A stretch of DNA of 64,000 nucleotides from positions 2,176,501 through 2,240,500 of the forward strand of contig NZ_CP104209.1 of the NCBI RefSeq assembly GCF_025244765.1. Reading direction: 5' to 3'. The position numbers were made by a program, and so were the translations under genes. The DNA comes from Empedobacter stercoris. GTDB lineage: Bacteria > Bacteroidota > Bacteroidia > Flavobacteriales > Weeksellaceae. Numbering within the stretch: the stretch's first letter is position 1; every line of letters starts with the position of its first letter. The notes beneath the pieces were generated by a model that saw only the letters and a program-made list of their open reading frames with translations, did no database searches and was not told where the DNA came from. This document shows positions 26,459 to 36,604 of the stretch, piece by piece.

Positions 26459-26671
26459 TTATTGAGCTACTGCTGCTGAATCAACTACTGCTGCTGCAGA
26501 ATCAACTACTGCTGCTGCTGAGTCAACTACTGCTGCTGCAGAATCAACTACTGCTGTAGCAGAATCAACTGTTGCTCCTTCTTCTACTGGTGCTTCTTCA
26601 GTTTTCTCTCCACAAGATACTGCTCCTAATGATAAAGCTGCTACTGCAACTACTGCGAAAAATTTTTTCAT
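26459..26671 (-). CDS. Small repeat lipoprotein (VVDSAAA repeats)
   Basis: From the ATG at 26671, 70 residues: lipoprotein signal MKKFFAVVAVAALSLGAVSC, an acidic linker EKTEEAPVEEGATVDSAT, then four to five copies of a 7-residue unit AVVDSAA. At the DNA level this is a 21-bp tandem array built of GCTGCTGAATCAACTACT-like units (minus strand complement). Such Ala-Val-Asp-Ser lipoproteins occur in flavobacteria and are often abundant; function is unknown. An in-frame extension to 26719 has no signal peptide and is rejected. Confidence 0.8.
   Translation of the reverse strand: MKKFFAVVAVAALSLGAVSCGEKTEEAPVEEGATVDSATAVVDSAAAVVDSAAAVVDSAAAVVDSAAVAQ
26462..26565 (-). repeat. 21-bp coding tandem repeat
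   Basis: About five imperfect 21-bp units encoding VVDSAA(A/T), within the lipoprotein gene. Likely variable in copy number through slippage. Confidence 0.75.
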
Positions 26672-26851
26672 TTTTTTAAATTTTAATCGATTAAACAAAT
26701 TTGTTATTTGATGAGTCAAAGTTAGAATGATTTTGACCTGATGTAATAAAAATCTGTTGTAATTATTTTGTAAATCGAATTTTATTTTACAAAATACTTT
26801 ATTTCAGTTGTTTATATGTTTGAATATTCCGAAATTATAAAATTGTAAATT

Positions 26852-26883
26852 AAAAAAAACCTCAATTTATAGAAGTTGAGGTT
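26852..26883 (-). terminator. Terminator of argH
   Basis: AACCTCAA/TTGAGGTT hairpin with A8 run giving a U-tract on the minus strand. Confidence 0.75.
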
Positions 26884-26907
26884 GATATTTTTATTAATTA
26901 CAAGAAG

Positions 26908-28209
26908 TTATTTCATTACTTGGGCTTCTAATTTGAATTTTTCAACTTTATTCGAAATCAAATCTAATCTCAAATTATGAATACTTCCGATATGTGTTGT
27001 TTTAAATTCTTTGTGCGGAATATACGTTCCATTTTCTACAGATAATCCAACTTCTTTGTAAGCATCGCGGAAAGGTGTTCCATTTTTAATGGCTTCGTTA
27101 ATATTTTCCACGGTATAAATCGGATCATATTTTTCCTGATTCATATAGTTGTCTTTAATCTGAAGTTGAGGAATTGCAAAAGTTAAGATGTCAATAATGT
27201 TATCAAATTGCATCATTGGTTCAAATAAGATTTCTTTCAAAATCTGATAATCACGATGATAACCACTTGGTAAATTATTGATCGTCATCATAATGTCATT
27301 TGGCAATGCCTGAATTCTATTACAATGTGCACGAGTTAATTCAAAAACATCTGGGTTTTTCTTATGTGGCATAATCGATGAGCCAGTTGTCATCTCATTT
27401 GGTAATTTAACGAAAGCTAAATCTTGCGAATTGTATAGAACCAAATCATAAGACATTTTCGACAATGTGCCACAAATCATCGCCAAAGCAGATGCAACAG
27501 ATTTTTCTGTTTTTCCACGAAGCATTTGAGCTCCGACAGATGAAACTAAAATCTCTGAAAAACCTAATTCTTGTGTTGTTTGCAAACGATCAATTGGAAA
27601 ACTTGTTCCAAAACCAGCTCCAGAACCTAATGGATTTTGGTCAGAAATTTTAAATGCAGCTTCAAAAAAGTATAAATCGGTCAATAAACTTTCTGCATAA
27701 GCAGAAAACCACATTCCGAAACTACTTGGCATAGCAGCCTGAAAATGCGTATATCCTGGTAATTGATGATTTTTAAATTCGTCTGCTTTTTGTAAAAAGA
27801 TTTCAATTAAATGGACAATTTTTTCAGTTGTCTGTTTTAGATATTCTTTTTCAAAAAGTTGAATTGCAACCAAAACTTGATCGTTTCGAGAACGTGCAAC
27901 GTGAATTTTTTTTCCAGCATCACCGGTTTTCTCAATTAAAAAAGCCTCAATTTTTGAATGTATATCTTCGTAATTTTCGTCTATTTCGAAATTGTTCGCA
28001 GCAATTAATGTCAAAATCTCATCCAAAGCAAGTTGTAATGCATCGTTTTCTTCGTTTGTTATCAAACCTGTTTTTGCGAGCATGTTCGCTTGTGCTTTTG
28101 ATGCTAACGCATCATATTTTGCAAGATGAGCATCTAATTCTCTGTCTTTTCCGACAGTAAATTTTTCGATTTTATCATTAATGGTAAAACCTTTATCCCA
28201 AAGTTTCAT
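26908..28209 (-). CDS. argH: Argininosuccinate lyase
   Basis: Last step of arginine synthesis: argininosuccinate to arginine and fumarate. 433 residues with the superfamily regions YEDIHSKIEAFL, HVARSRNDQVLVA, PGYTHFQAAMPSSFG and the signature TGSSIMPHKKNPDVFE carrying the catalytic serine loop. Slightly shorter than the E. coli enzyme at the C-terminus, as usual in Bacteroidota. Other arg genes are not in the window. Confidence 0.96.
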   Translation of the reverse strand: MKLWDKGFTINDKIEKFTVGKDRELDAHLAKYDALASKAQANMLAKTGLITNEENDALQLALDEILTLIAANNFEIDENYEDIHSKIEAFLIEKTGDAGKKIHVARSRNDQVLVAIQLFEKEYLKQTTEKIVHLIEIFLQKADEFKNHQLPGYTHFQAAMPSSFGMWFSAYAESLLTDLYFFEAAFKISDQNPLGSGAGFGTSFPIDRLQTTQELGFSEILVSSVGAQMLRGKTEKSVASALAMICGTLSKMSYDLVLYNSQDLAFVKLPNEMTTGSSIMPHKKNPDVFELTRAHCNRIQALPNDIMMTINNLPSGYHRDYQILKEILFEPMMQFDNIIDILTFAIPQLQIKDNYMNQEKYDPIYTVENINEAIKNGTPFRDAYKEVGLSVENGTYIPHKEFKTTHIGSIHNLRLDLISNKVEKFKLEAQVMK

Positions 28210-28928
28210 ATTTATAATAATGAATTAAGGGGGCAAAGTTACTAAAAACTTGTATAATATCTCATTGTAATTGTATAATTATTATAAATATACAATATTT
28301 ATTCATATTGAATATTTTTGATTGATTTTTGAGATTGTTTAAATGATTGATAGCAATTCTAAAGATTGATTATTGAATAGTTATTAAAATTTATAATTAA
28401 TTCAATTTCGTAAAAAAAAGGGCTTAAAATTATGAAGTTGATATTTTAGAATACGTTATATTTTTAACTTCTATTTATTTACGTTTAATTGATTGTAAAA
28501 GTGAAATTTACATCTTTTTTATAATAGTTCTAAATTATTAGAATATAACTAAAATATATCATCCTTTGATGAGAAATCGTTACTATAAACGTAATTTTGT
28601 ATGCCAAATTATGATTAATTACAATGCTTTTTAACTAAAAATTTGTGTGATAATAAAAATTTAAAAAGTAATTTCAATCACTTTAATTATTGATTAAGTG
28701 ATAGTTATTGTTTTTAAATGGCAACTTTACAAAATTACATACTTAGTTTGTATTCTGATAACAGTGGTTACCTATGCCAAAAATGATTTTTTGTTGAAAA
28801 ATAATTAGGCATAAGATGTAACGATACAGCGAAGTGTTATTATATAATTCATTTTGATTGGATGAAATCAGGTGTAAGTAGCTTGATTTTAAACAATCTT
28901 TAATATTAAAAAGAAAAGATAGATAATT
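28210..28928. other. 719-bp AT-rich intergenic region upstream of acnB
   Basis: Divergent spacer between argH and acnB. No ORF of gene-like character. It contains TATGCCAAAnnATGATT-type direct repeats at 28600-28616 and 28773-28788, and an inverted GGCATA at 28808-28813 that can pair with the second copy. A long 5' leader or multi-site regulatory region for acnB is plausible but unproven. Confidence 0.45.
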
Positions 28929-31691
28929 ATGAGTCTTTACCAAGAGTATCTTAACGAGATTGAAGAAAGAAAAGGTCAAGGTTTACATCCAAAACCAATT
29001 GATGGTGCAGAATTACTAAGTGAAATCATTAATCAAATTAAAGATGTTAACAGCGAATACCGAGAGGATTCTGTTAAATTCTTTATCTATAACACGTTGC
29101 CAGGTACAACTTCTGCTGCAGGTGTAAAAGCAAAATTTTTAAAAGAGATTATTTTAGGAGAAGCAACTGTTGCTGAAATTACACCAACATTTGCATTCGA
29201 ATTGTTATCTCACATGAAAGGAGGTCCTTCAATTGAAGTTCTTTTAGATTTAGCTTTAGGAAATGATGAAGAAATTGCAAAACAAGCGGCGGAAGTTCTT
29301 AAAACACAAGTTTTCTTATATGATGCAGATACAGCTCGTTTAGCTGATGCTTACAATGCAGGAAATGCAATCGCGGCAGCTATTTTAGAAAGTTATGCAA
29401 AAGCAGAATTCTTCACAAAATTACCAGCTGTTGCAGAAGAAATAAAAGTCGTTACATTTATTGCTGCTGAAGGGGATATTTCTACGGATTTATTATCTCC
29501 AGGTAACCAAGCGCACTCACGTTCAGATAGAGAATTGCACGGACAATGTATGATTACGCCTGCTGCTCAAGCTGAAATTAAAGCGTTACAAGCGCAACAT
29601 CCTGATGCTTCTGTGATGTTAATCGCAGAAAAAGGAACAATGGGAGTTGGTTCTTCTCGTATGTCAGGGGTTAACAATGTGGCTTTATGGACAGGAAAAC
29701 AAGCCTCGCCTTACGTTCCTTTCGTGAACATTGCGCCAATTGTTGCAGGTACAAACGGTATTTCTCCAATTTTCTTAACTACGGTTGATGTAACAGGAGG
29801 TATCGGAATCGATTTGAAAAACTGGAAAAAACAAGTTGATGCAAACGGTGATGTAGTTCGTAACGAAGCAGGTGATCCTGTTTTAGAAGAAGTTTATTCA
29901 GTTGCTACAGGTACTGTTTTAACCATTAATACAAAAACTAAAAAATTATATAACGGAGACCAAGAGTTAATTGATATTTCAAGATCATTGACGCCTCAAA
30001 AAATGGAGTTTATCAAAGCGGGAGGTTCTTACGCCATCGTTTTTGGTAAAAAAATCCAAACATTTGCTGCTCAAACTTTAGGTATCGAAGCTCCTGTAGT
30101 TTTTGCTCCTTCAAAAGAGATTTCAAATGAAGGTCAAGGTTTGACAGCTGTAGAAAAAATCTTCAACAAAAACGCAGTAGGTGTAACTCCAGGAAAAGTA
30201 TTACACGCTGGATCTGACGTTCGTGTTAAAGTAAACATCGTAGGTTCTCAAGATACTACAGGTTTGATGACAGCGCAAGAGTTGGAATCAATGGCAGCAA
30301 CAGTAATCGCTCCAACTGTAGATGGTGCTTACCAATCAGGATGTCACACTGCATCAGTATGGGACAAAAAAGCGCAAGCTAACATCCCTAAATTGATGAA
30401 GTTCATGAACGACTTCGGGGTAATTACAGCACGTGACCCGAAAGGAGTTTACCACTCAATGACAGACGTTATCCACAAAGTATTGAACGACATTACTGTG
30501 GACGAATGGGCTATCATCATCGGTGGTGACTCGCACACACGTATGTCTAAAGGAGTTGCTTTTGGTGCCGATTCTGGAACTGTAGCATTAGCTTTGGCAA
30601 CTGGTGAGGCTGCAATGCCAATTCCAGAGTCTGTAAAAGTGACTTTCAAAGGAGAAATGAAACAACACATGGATTTCCGTGATGTGGTTCATGCTACGCA
30701 AGCGCAAATGTTGAAACAATTTGACGGTGAAAATGTATTCCAAGGTCGTATCATTGAGGTACATATCGGTACATTATTAGCAGATCAAGCGTTTACATTT
30801 ACAGACTGGACTGCAGAAATGAAAGCGAAAGCATCTATCTGTATTTCTCAAGATGATACATTAATCCAATCGTTAGAAATTGCAAAATCTCGTATCCAAA
30901 TCATGATCGAGAAAGGAATGGATAACAAAAACCAAGTGTTACAAGGATTAATCGATAAAGCTAACAAACGTATCGAAGAAATTAAAACAGGTGTTAAACC
31001 TGCTTTAACGCCAGATGCAAATGCAAAATATTACGCGGAAGTAGTAATTGACTTAGATATTATCGAAGAGCCAATGATTGCCGATCCAGACGTAAATAAT
31101 GCGGATGTTTCTAAACGTTATACACACGATACAATCCGTGACTTAACTTACTATGGTGGTGATAAACACGTAGATTTAGGTTTCGTAGGTTCTTGTATGG
31201 TGCATAAAGACGATTTAAAAATAGTTTCTCAAATGTTACGTAATGTAGAGAAAGCGAATGGTAAAGTTGAGTTCAAAGCTCCTTTAGTTGTTGCAGCGCC
31301 TACTTACAACATCATCGATGAATTAAAAGCAGAAGGTGATTGGGAAATGTTACAAAAATACTCAGGATTTGAGTTTAGCGACTTGTTACCTAAGTCAGAA
31401 GCACGTACAGAGTATGAAAACATTATGTACTTAGAGCGTCCTGGTTGTAACTTATGTATGGGTAACCAAGAAAAAGCGGAAAAAGGAGATACAGTAATGG
31501 CTACATCTACACGTTTATTCCAAGGTCGTGTGGTTGAGGATCGTGATGGTAAAAAAGGAGAATCTTTATTAGCATCTACACCAGTAGTTGTTTTATCAGC
31601 AATTTTAGGACGTATTCCTTCTATCGAAGAGTACAAAGCTGCTGTTGAAGGAATCAACTTAACAAAGTTTAAACCAATTTCTATGAACTAA
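28929..31691 (+). CDS. acnB: Bifunctional aconitate hydratase 2 / 2-methylisocitrate dehydratase
   Basis: [4Fe-4S] enzyme of the TCA cycle interconverting citrate and isocitrate; AcnB also dehydrates 2-methylisocitrate in the methylcitrate cycle. 920 residues with the AcnB-specific order: N-terminal HEAT-like domain (about 1-160), swivel domain (about 165-400), then the catalytic core with QSGCHTASVW, GGDSHTRMSKGVAFGADSG and the cluster cysteines of PGCNLCMGNQ (about residue 837). AcnB is a different subfamily from the neighbouring aconitase. Confidence 0.96.
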   Translation: MSLYQEYLNEIEERKGQGLHPKPIDGAELLSEIINQIKDVNSEYREDSVKFFIYNTLPGTTSAAGVKAKFLKEIILGEATVAEITPTFAFELLSHMKGGPSIEVLLDLALGNDEEIAKQAAEVLKTQVFLYDADTARLADAYNAGNAIAAAILESYAKAEFFTKLPAVAEEIKVVTFIAAEGDISTDLLSPGNQAHSRSDRELHGQCMITPAAQAEIKALQAQHPDASVMLIAEKGTMGVGSSRMSGVNNVALWTGKQASPYVPFVNIAPIVAGTNGISPIFLTTVDVTGGIGIDLKNWKKQVDANGDVVRNEAGDPVLEEVYSVATGTVLTINTKTKKLYNGDQELIDISRSLTPQKMEFIKAGGSYAIVFGKKIQTFAAQTLGIEAPVVFAPSKEISNEGQGLTAVEKIFNKNAVGVTPGKVLHAGSDVRVKVNIVGSQDTTGLMTAQELESMAATVIAPTVDGAYQSGCHTASVWDKKAQANIPKLMKFMNDFGVITARDPKGVYHSMTDVIHKVLNDITVDEWAIIIGGDSHTRMSKGVAFGADSGTVALALATGEAAMPIPESVKVTFKGEMKQHMDFRDVVHATQAQMLKQFDGENVFQGRIIEVHIGTLLADQAFTFTDWTAEMKAKASICISQDDTLIQSLEIAKSRIQIMIEKGMDNKNQVLQGLIDKANKRIEEIKTGVKPALTPDANAKYYAEVVIDLDIIEEPMIADPDVNNADVSKRYTHDTIRDLTYYGGDKHVDLGFVGSCMVHKDDLKIVSQMLRNVEKANGKVEFKAPLVVAAPTYNIIDELKAEGDWEMLQKYSGFEFSDLLPKSEARTEYENIMYLERPGCNLCMGNQEKAEKGDTVMATSTRLFQGRVVEDRDGKKGESLLASTPVVVLSAILGRIPSIEEYKAAVEGINLTKFKPISMN

Positions 31692-31717
31692 TCGTTCGTG
31701 AAAGAGAATATAATCAT

Positions 31718-31747
31718 GGCTGATCTATTTTAGATCAGCCTTTTTTT
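31718..31747 (+). terminator. Terminator after acnB
   Basis: GGCTGATCTA/TAGATCAGCC stem, loop TTT-like, T7 tract. Confidence 0.88.
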
Positions 31748-31881
31748 ATGTGTTAATCTTAAATGAGTTAGAGTTGTTTTAAAAAGATTATAATCCTCAA
31801 AAGATGTTAAATATTAAATAATTCAGTATATTGGGGTATATTTTTTGATGAATTTAAACCAATAAAATAAAAACAATTATT

Positions 31882-34146
31882 ATGGCATTTGATATAAATA
31901 TGATCAAAGGCGTTTATGCTAAAATGCAAGAACGTGTTGATGCTGCAAGAGCTATCGTGGGGCGTCCTTTAACGTATTCGGAGAAAATTTTATATGCTCA
32001 CTTGTTTGATGGAAATCCAACACAAGCATACACAAGAGGCGAGTCTTATGTAGATTTTGCACCAGATCGAGTTGCAATGCAAGATGCAACTGCTCAGATG
32101 GCTTTATTACAATTTATGCAAGCTGGTAAAACCAAAACAGCTGTTCCTTCTACAGTTCACTGTGACCACTTGATTCAAGCTAAAGTTGGTGCAAAAACTG
32201 ATTTACAAGAAGCAATTAATAAATCTTCGGAGGTATTTAATTTCTTAGAATCTGTTTCAAATAAATATGGTATCGGATTCTGGCAACCAGGTGCAGGTAT
32301 TATTCACCAAGTGGTGTTAGAGAACTATGCTTTTCCTGGAGGAATGATGATTGGTACCGATTCTCATACGCCAAATGCAGGTGGACTGGGGATGGTTGCA
32401 ATTGGTGTTGGTGGTGCTGACGCTGTTGATGTAATGTCTGGAATGGCATGGGAGTTAAAAATGCCAAAATTAATTGGTGTTAAATTAACAGGTAAATTAT
32501 CAGGATGGGCAGCACCAAAAGATGTTATTCTTGAAGTCGCTGGATTATTAACTGTTAAAGGTGGAACAGGAGCTATTGTAGAATATTTTGGTGAAGGAGC
32601 AGAATCTTTATCTGCAACAGGAAAAGGAACTATCTGTAACATGGGTGCAGAAATTGGAGCAACGACTTCAATCTTTGCTTATGACGACGCTTCGGAAAGA
32701 TATTTAAGAGCTACAGATCGTAATGACGTGGCAGATGCTGCAAATCAACATAAAGCTTACTTACGTTCGGATGATGAAGTTTATGCAAATCCAGAAAATT
32801 TCTACGATCAATTGATTGAAATTAATTTATCTGAATTAGAACCTCGTTTGAATGGACCTTTCACACCAGATTTGATGACACCAGTTTCTAAAATGAAAGA
32901 AACAGCAGCAGCTAATGGTTGGCCTTTGGATGTAGAATGGGGATTAATCGGATCTTGTACAAACTCATCTTACGAAGATTTATCTCGAGCTGCTTCTATC
33001 GCTCAACAAGCTTTAGACAAAGGATTGGAAGTAAAGTCTTCTTTCGGAATTAATCCAGGTTCAGAAGTTGTTCGTTATACAGCAGATCGTGATGGTTTGT
33101 TAAAAACGTTCGAAGATTTAGATGCAGTTATTTTTACGAATGCTTGTGGACCATGTATTGGGCAATGGGATCGTGAAGGTGCTGATAAAGAAGAAAAAAA
33201 TACAATCGTTCATTCATTCAATCGTAACTTCAAAAAACGTGCAGATGGAAATCCAAATACCTATGCATTTGTAACTTCTCCAGAAATGGTTGCGGCAATT
33301 GCAATTTCAGGACGTTTAGATTTTAATCCACAAACAGATAAGTTGATTAATAAAAACGGAGAAGAGGTTATGCTTGATGCTCCAAAAGGAGAGGAATTAC
33401 CAAGCAAAGGTTATGAATATGAAGATAATGGATATCAAGCACCAGTTGAAGACGGATCGAAAGTAGAAGTTATTGTTAATCCATCTTCTGAGCGTTTACA
33501 ACTATTAGAAGGTTTCAAACCTTGGAATGGTGAAAATATTACAGGAGCAAAACTATTAATCAAAGCATTCGGAAAATGTACAACAGACCATATCTCTATG
33601 GCGGGACCTTGGTTACGTTTCCGTGGACACTTGGATAATATTTCGAATAATACTCTGATTGGTGCAGTAAATGCATTTAACCAAGACGTCAATTCAGTTA
33701 AAAATCAATTGACAGGTGAATATGGTCCTGTACCAGATACGGCGCGCGCTTATAAAGCAGCTGGAGTACCATCTGTAATTGTAGGAGACGAAAACTATGG
33801 AGAAGGTTCTTCACGTGAGCATGCTGCAATGCAACCTCGCCATTTGGGAGCAGTAGCTGTATTGGTTCGTTCTTTTGCACGTATTCATGAAACAAACCTT
33901 AAAAAACAAGGGATGTTAGCATTGACATTTGCAGATAAAGCAGATTATGATAAAGTACAAGAAGATGATACAATCAACTTTGTAGACTTAACAGAGTTTG
34001 CCCCAGAAAAACCATTAACAATCGAATTGGTGCATGCAGATGGATCTAAAGATGCAATCTTAGCAAATCATACATATAATGCACAACAAATTGAGTGGTT
34101 TAAAGCAGGTTCAGCATTAAACTTAATCAAAGCACAACAAGCTTAA
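31882..34146 (+). CDS. Aconitate hydratase (AcnA/mitochondrial-type)
   Basis: 754 residues, citrate/isocitrate isomerase with a [4Fe-4S] cluster. Core motifs: [51 protein letters not shown] (first cluster Cys) and [13 protein letters not shown] (the other two), then the C-terminal swivel domain with [24 protein letters not shown] and [24 protein letters not shown]. Its length and motif order match the mitochondrial-like aconitases. Preceded by its own 190-base region with a terminator, so it is transcribed separately from acnB. Confidence 0.95.
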   Translation: MAFDINMIKGVYAKMQERVDAARAIVGRPLTYSEKILYAHLFDGNPTQAYTRGESYVDFAPDRVAMQDATAQMALLQFMQAGKTKTAVPSTVHCDHLIQAKVGAKTDLQEAINKSSEVFNFLESVSNKYGIGFWQPGAGIIHQVVLENYAFPGGMMIGTDSHTPNAGGLGMVAIGVGGADAVDVMSGMAWELKMPKLIGVKLTGKLSGWAAPKDVILEVAGLLTVKGGTGAIVEYFGEGAESLSATGKGTICNMGAEIGATTSIFAYDDASERYLRATDRNDVADAANQHKAYLRSDDEVYANPENFYDQLIEINLSELEPRLNGPFTPDLMTPVSKMKETAAANGWPLDVEWGLIGSCTNSSYEDLSRAASIAQQALDKGLEVKSSFGINPGSEVVRYTADRDGLLKTFEDLDAVIFTNACGPCIGQWDREGADKEEKNTIVHSFNRNFKKRADGNPNTYAFVTSPEMVAAIAISGRLDFNPQTDKLINKNGEEVMLDAPKGEELPSKGYEYEDNGYQAPVEDGSKVEVIVNPSSERLQLLEGFKPWNGENITGAKLLIKAFGKCTTDHISMAGPWLRFRGHLDNISNNTLIGAVNAFNQDVNSVKNQLTGEYGPVPDTARAYKAAGVPSVIVGDENYGEGSSREHAAMQPRHLGAVAVLVRSFARIHETNLKKQGMLALTFADKADYDKVQEDDTINFVDLTEFAPEKPLTIELVHADGSKDAILANHTYNAQQIEWFKAGSALNLIKAQQA

Positions 34147-34170
34147 TTAATTTAAGTTTTTAAATAAATG

Positions 34171-34200
34171 AAACCGACACAGGAATGTGTCGGTTTTTTT
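34171..34200 (+). terminator. Terminator after aconitase
   Basis: AAACCGACACA/TGTGTCGGTTT stem with T7 tract. Confidence 0.9.
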
Positions 34201-34244
34201 GTTGTAAATTATTGAAGAAAATTTTAGATCAAAAAGTAATAAAT

Positions 34245-34277
34245 AAAAAAAACCTCAATCGAAATGATTGAGGTTTT
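34245..34277 (-). terminator. Terminator of tRNA-Phe
   Basis: AACCTCAATC/GATTGAGGTT stem with an A8 run (U-tract on the minus strand) just after the tRNA. Confidence 0.85.
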
Positions 34278-34283
34278 AAGCAG

Positions 34284-34356
34284 TGGTGCCTCCAGGAATC
34301 GAACCAGGGACACAAGGATTTTCAGTCCTTTGCTCTACCAACTGAGCTAAGGCACC
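34284..34356 (-). tRNA. tRNA-Phe (anticodon GAA)
   Basis: 73-nt cloverleaf on the minus strand: acceptor GGTGCCT/AGGCACC plus A, D-arm GCTC...GAGC, anticodon loop CTGAAAA, T-arm CCTGG-TTCGATT-CCTGG-like pairing. CCA is not encoded. Confidence 0.96.
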
Positions 34357-34371
34357 GCCTTAATTGTGATG

Positions 34372-34402
34372 CAAATATAGAGCGAAAATCTATTCTACCA
34401 AA
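34372..34402 (-). promoter_or_regulatory. Promoter of tRNA-Phe
   Basis: On the minus strand TTTG, 19 nt, TATATTTG: the same layout as the tRNA-Asn promoters. Confidence 0.85.
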
Positions 34403-34604
34403 CATTATTTAAAATATTTTTTAGCCGAAAACGCTATCTTGTTCATTTACCGAGAAATAAATTTAAAATATTTTTTATCTTTACCGAAAATAAAGGGGTT
34501 TAAATATTTTAATAGAGATTTAACAGCTCATTTTTGCAATCTAATTTTTACAATTCGCAACAAATCATCATATTTGCGTCTTAGAATTCTATTATACATT
34601 CATA

Positions 34605-35888
34605 ATGAAGTGGATTATTTGTAGTTTATCACTATTAAGCGTGGTAACAATAAAAGCTCAATCAATATCAGTTTCTCCTTATTCGGCTTACGGTGTGGGG
34701 GAGCAATTATTTGATAATAATACGGAACAAGCTGGTATGGGCGGTATTTCAACAGTTCCTACGAATCCTTTCGGTCAAAGTGCAAACTTTTCAAATCCGG
34801 CAGCTAACCAAAATTTGCGTATGACGACTTTCAACGCGAGTGGAAGTGGAACAAATTATAATTTCAAATCTGGAACAGACAAAGAGAACGCGGGTCGTTT
34901 TAACGTTTCTAATATCTCATTAGCATTCCCTGTTGGAGAAAAAGGAAGTTTTGGATTAGGTTTTCAACCTTATTCAGCGCTTGGATATGATATCATGAAT
35001 ACATCAGAAAGAAATGATGTTAAACAATCAGTCCAAATGAAAGGAGAGGGTGGATTAAATAGTATTCATGCTTTTTACTCGAGAAATCTTGCCAAAGGAT
35101 TTTCTTTAGGGTTACGCGTTAATTATTTATTCGGAGAGTTAAAACGTAACGAAGTCTTAGCTGTAGATGGAGCAAGTTTAGCTGTTGATTATAGTGATAA
35201 ATCTAATTATCGTGGCGCTCAATTTACGTTAGGATCAATGTATACAAAGAAAATTGGTAAAACAAATAATTTGTATGTAGGAGCAACTTATACATTAGGT
35301 ACCAACCTAAGAACAGATGTTACAGATCTTACAACGACATATAGTTACATTGGATCTACTCAAGCTTCTTTGGACACAATTTCGTTAAAAAGAATTGATG
35401 ATGGTAAGACAAAAATTCCTCAAATCTTTACATTAGGAGCGGCTTATACAAAAGATAATACATGGTCGTTAGCAGTTGAAGCTAAATACAATAGTTGGAA
35501 AGATTTCTCTCAACCATTAGAGGGAGAAAATACAGTAATGACTTCAAATGTTGATTATAAAAACAATGTACGATTAGCAGTTGGTGGATACTGGATTCCA
35601 GATTACAATAGTTACAAAAGTTATTTTAATCGTGTAACTTACCGTGCTGGTATGTATTATCAATCGGCTCAATATTCTATTTACGGAACAGATATAGACG
35701 CTTACGGAGCAACATTAGGGTTCGGATTTCCAATCGGAAAACAAAATGACGGTTCTATGATGAATGTTTCTTTGGAATATGGACAAAAAGGAAAAACAAC
35801 AAACAACTTAATCAAAGAAAACTATTTCGGTGTGAAAGTTGGATTTGATATCAACGATATTTGGTTTAGAAAAAGAGTGATTGACTAA
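34605..35888 (+). CDS. Outer membrane beta-barrel protein, porin-like
   Basis: 427 residues with signal peptide (SLSLLSVVTIKAQ) and an N-terminus SVSPYSAYGVGEQLFDNNTEQAGMGGISTVPTNPFGQSANFSNPAANQN, which resembles FadL/PorV-type barrels. The remainder is alternating strands typical of a 12-14 strand barrel. Genes of this kind regularly precede lptC and ppiD in flavobacteria, suggesting a role linked to envelope biogenesis, but the substrate is unknown. Confidence 0.82.
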   Translation: MKWIICSLSLLSVVTIKAQSISVSPYSAYGVGEQLFDNNTEQAGMGGISTVPTNPFGQSANFSNPAANQNLRMTTFNASGSGTNYNFKSGTDKENAGRFNVSNISLAFPVGEKGSFGLGFQPYSALGYDIMNTSERNDVKQSVQMKGEGGLNSIHAFYSRNLAKGFSLGLRVNYLFGELKRNEVLAVDGASLAVDYSDKSNYRGAQFTLGSMYTKKIGKTNNLYVGATYTLGTNLRTDVTDLTTTYSYIGSTQASLDTISLKRIDDGKTKIPQIFTLGAAYTKDNTWSLAVEAKYNSWKDFSQPLEGENTVMTSNVDYKNNVRLAVGGYWIPDYNSYKSYFNRVTYRAGMYYQSAQYSIYGTDIDAYGATLGFGFPIGKQNDGSMMNVSLEYGQKGKTTNNLIKENYFGVKVGFDINDIWFRKRVID

Positions 35889-35890
35889 TT

Positions 35891-36490
35891 TTGGACAAAC
35901 AAAAATTGTATAAAAAAGCAGATGAAAAAGTTTTGATTAAATCAAGTATAATATTTGGTTTAATGAGCATTTTCGTTTTGCTTTTTTCTTGTAAAAAAGA
36001 ACTTCCTCCTATCAACAAAAAGAAGGTCGAATTTCCTTCGCGCACACTTATTAACGCCAATATTATTAACAAAGATTCGGGAAGAATCTCTGGAAATTTG
36101 CGTTCTCCTTTAATCGAAATGTACGAAACGGTTGATTCGCCTTACACAGTTTTTAGAAAAGGATTAGACCTTGACTTTTATCAAAAAGGAAGTACAAAAC
36201 CTGGATATTTTCAGGCAGATTGGGGAAGATTAAGTGATGTCACAGGAATCTATGAAGGTAGAGGAAATGTAATAATCGTAAATGAGAAAGGTGATTCGTT
36301 GAAAAGCGAACAATTATTTTGGAATAAAAAAAATAAAACAGTTTATACATCGAAAGAAGTTTACTTAATTAGCAACGAAGGTGATTCGTTAACAGCGAAA
36401 AACGGTTTGCAAGCTACAGATGATTTAGAAACCTATACTTTATTCAATAATCAAGGATTTAAGTACGTAGATGATAATCAAAAATTCTAA
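35891..36490 (+). CDS. lptC: LPS export periplasmic protein LptC
   Basis: Component of the Lpt bridge that moves lipopolysaccharide to the outer membrane. The frame runs from a TTG two bases after the preceding stop (199 residues); an ATG at 35963 would leave only MSIFVLLFSC as signal, so the longer form with helix LIKSSIIFGLMSIFVLLFSC is preferred. The lipobox-like LLFSC suggests a lipoprotein, as in many Bacteroidota LptC. The LptC/OstA-like repeats are visible in YFQADWGRLSDVTGIYEGRGNVIIVNEKGDSLKSEQLFWN. Confidence 0.85.
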   Translation: MDKQKLYKKADEKVLIKSSIIFGLMSIFVLLFSCKKELPPINKKKVEFPSRTLINANIINKDSGRISGNLRSPLIEMYETVDSPYTVFRKGLDLDFYQKGSTKPGYFQADWGRLSDVTGIYEGRGNVIIVNEKGDSLKSEQLFWNKKNKTVYTSKEVYLISNEGDSLTAKNGLQATDDLETYTLFNNQGFKYVDDNQKF

Positions 36491-36604
36491 ATCACGTTAA
36501 AATAATTAACAAAAAAGCGAATACTTGTCGCTTCTTCTATTTTATTATTCAATGTATTGTCGTATTTTCGCCACCTATTATAGAAATAACATTAAAATAA
36601 AACA

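Noticed and set aside
26462-26565. 21-bp repeats as non-coding satellite or CRISPR
   Set aside because: The repeat keeps frame within a lipoprotein gene and has no spacers.
27828-28160. Plus-strand ORF of 110 codons within argH
   Set aside because: Antisense shadow; no signal or domain.
28743-28979. Minus-strand ORF of 78 codons overlapping the acnB start
   Set aside because: AT-rich, overlaps the certain acnB start, no recognisable protein features.
31304-31657. Minus-strand ORF of 117 codons within acnB
   Set aside because: Antisense shadow over the cluster-cysteine region.
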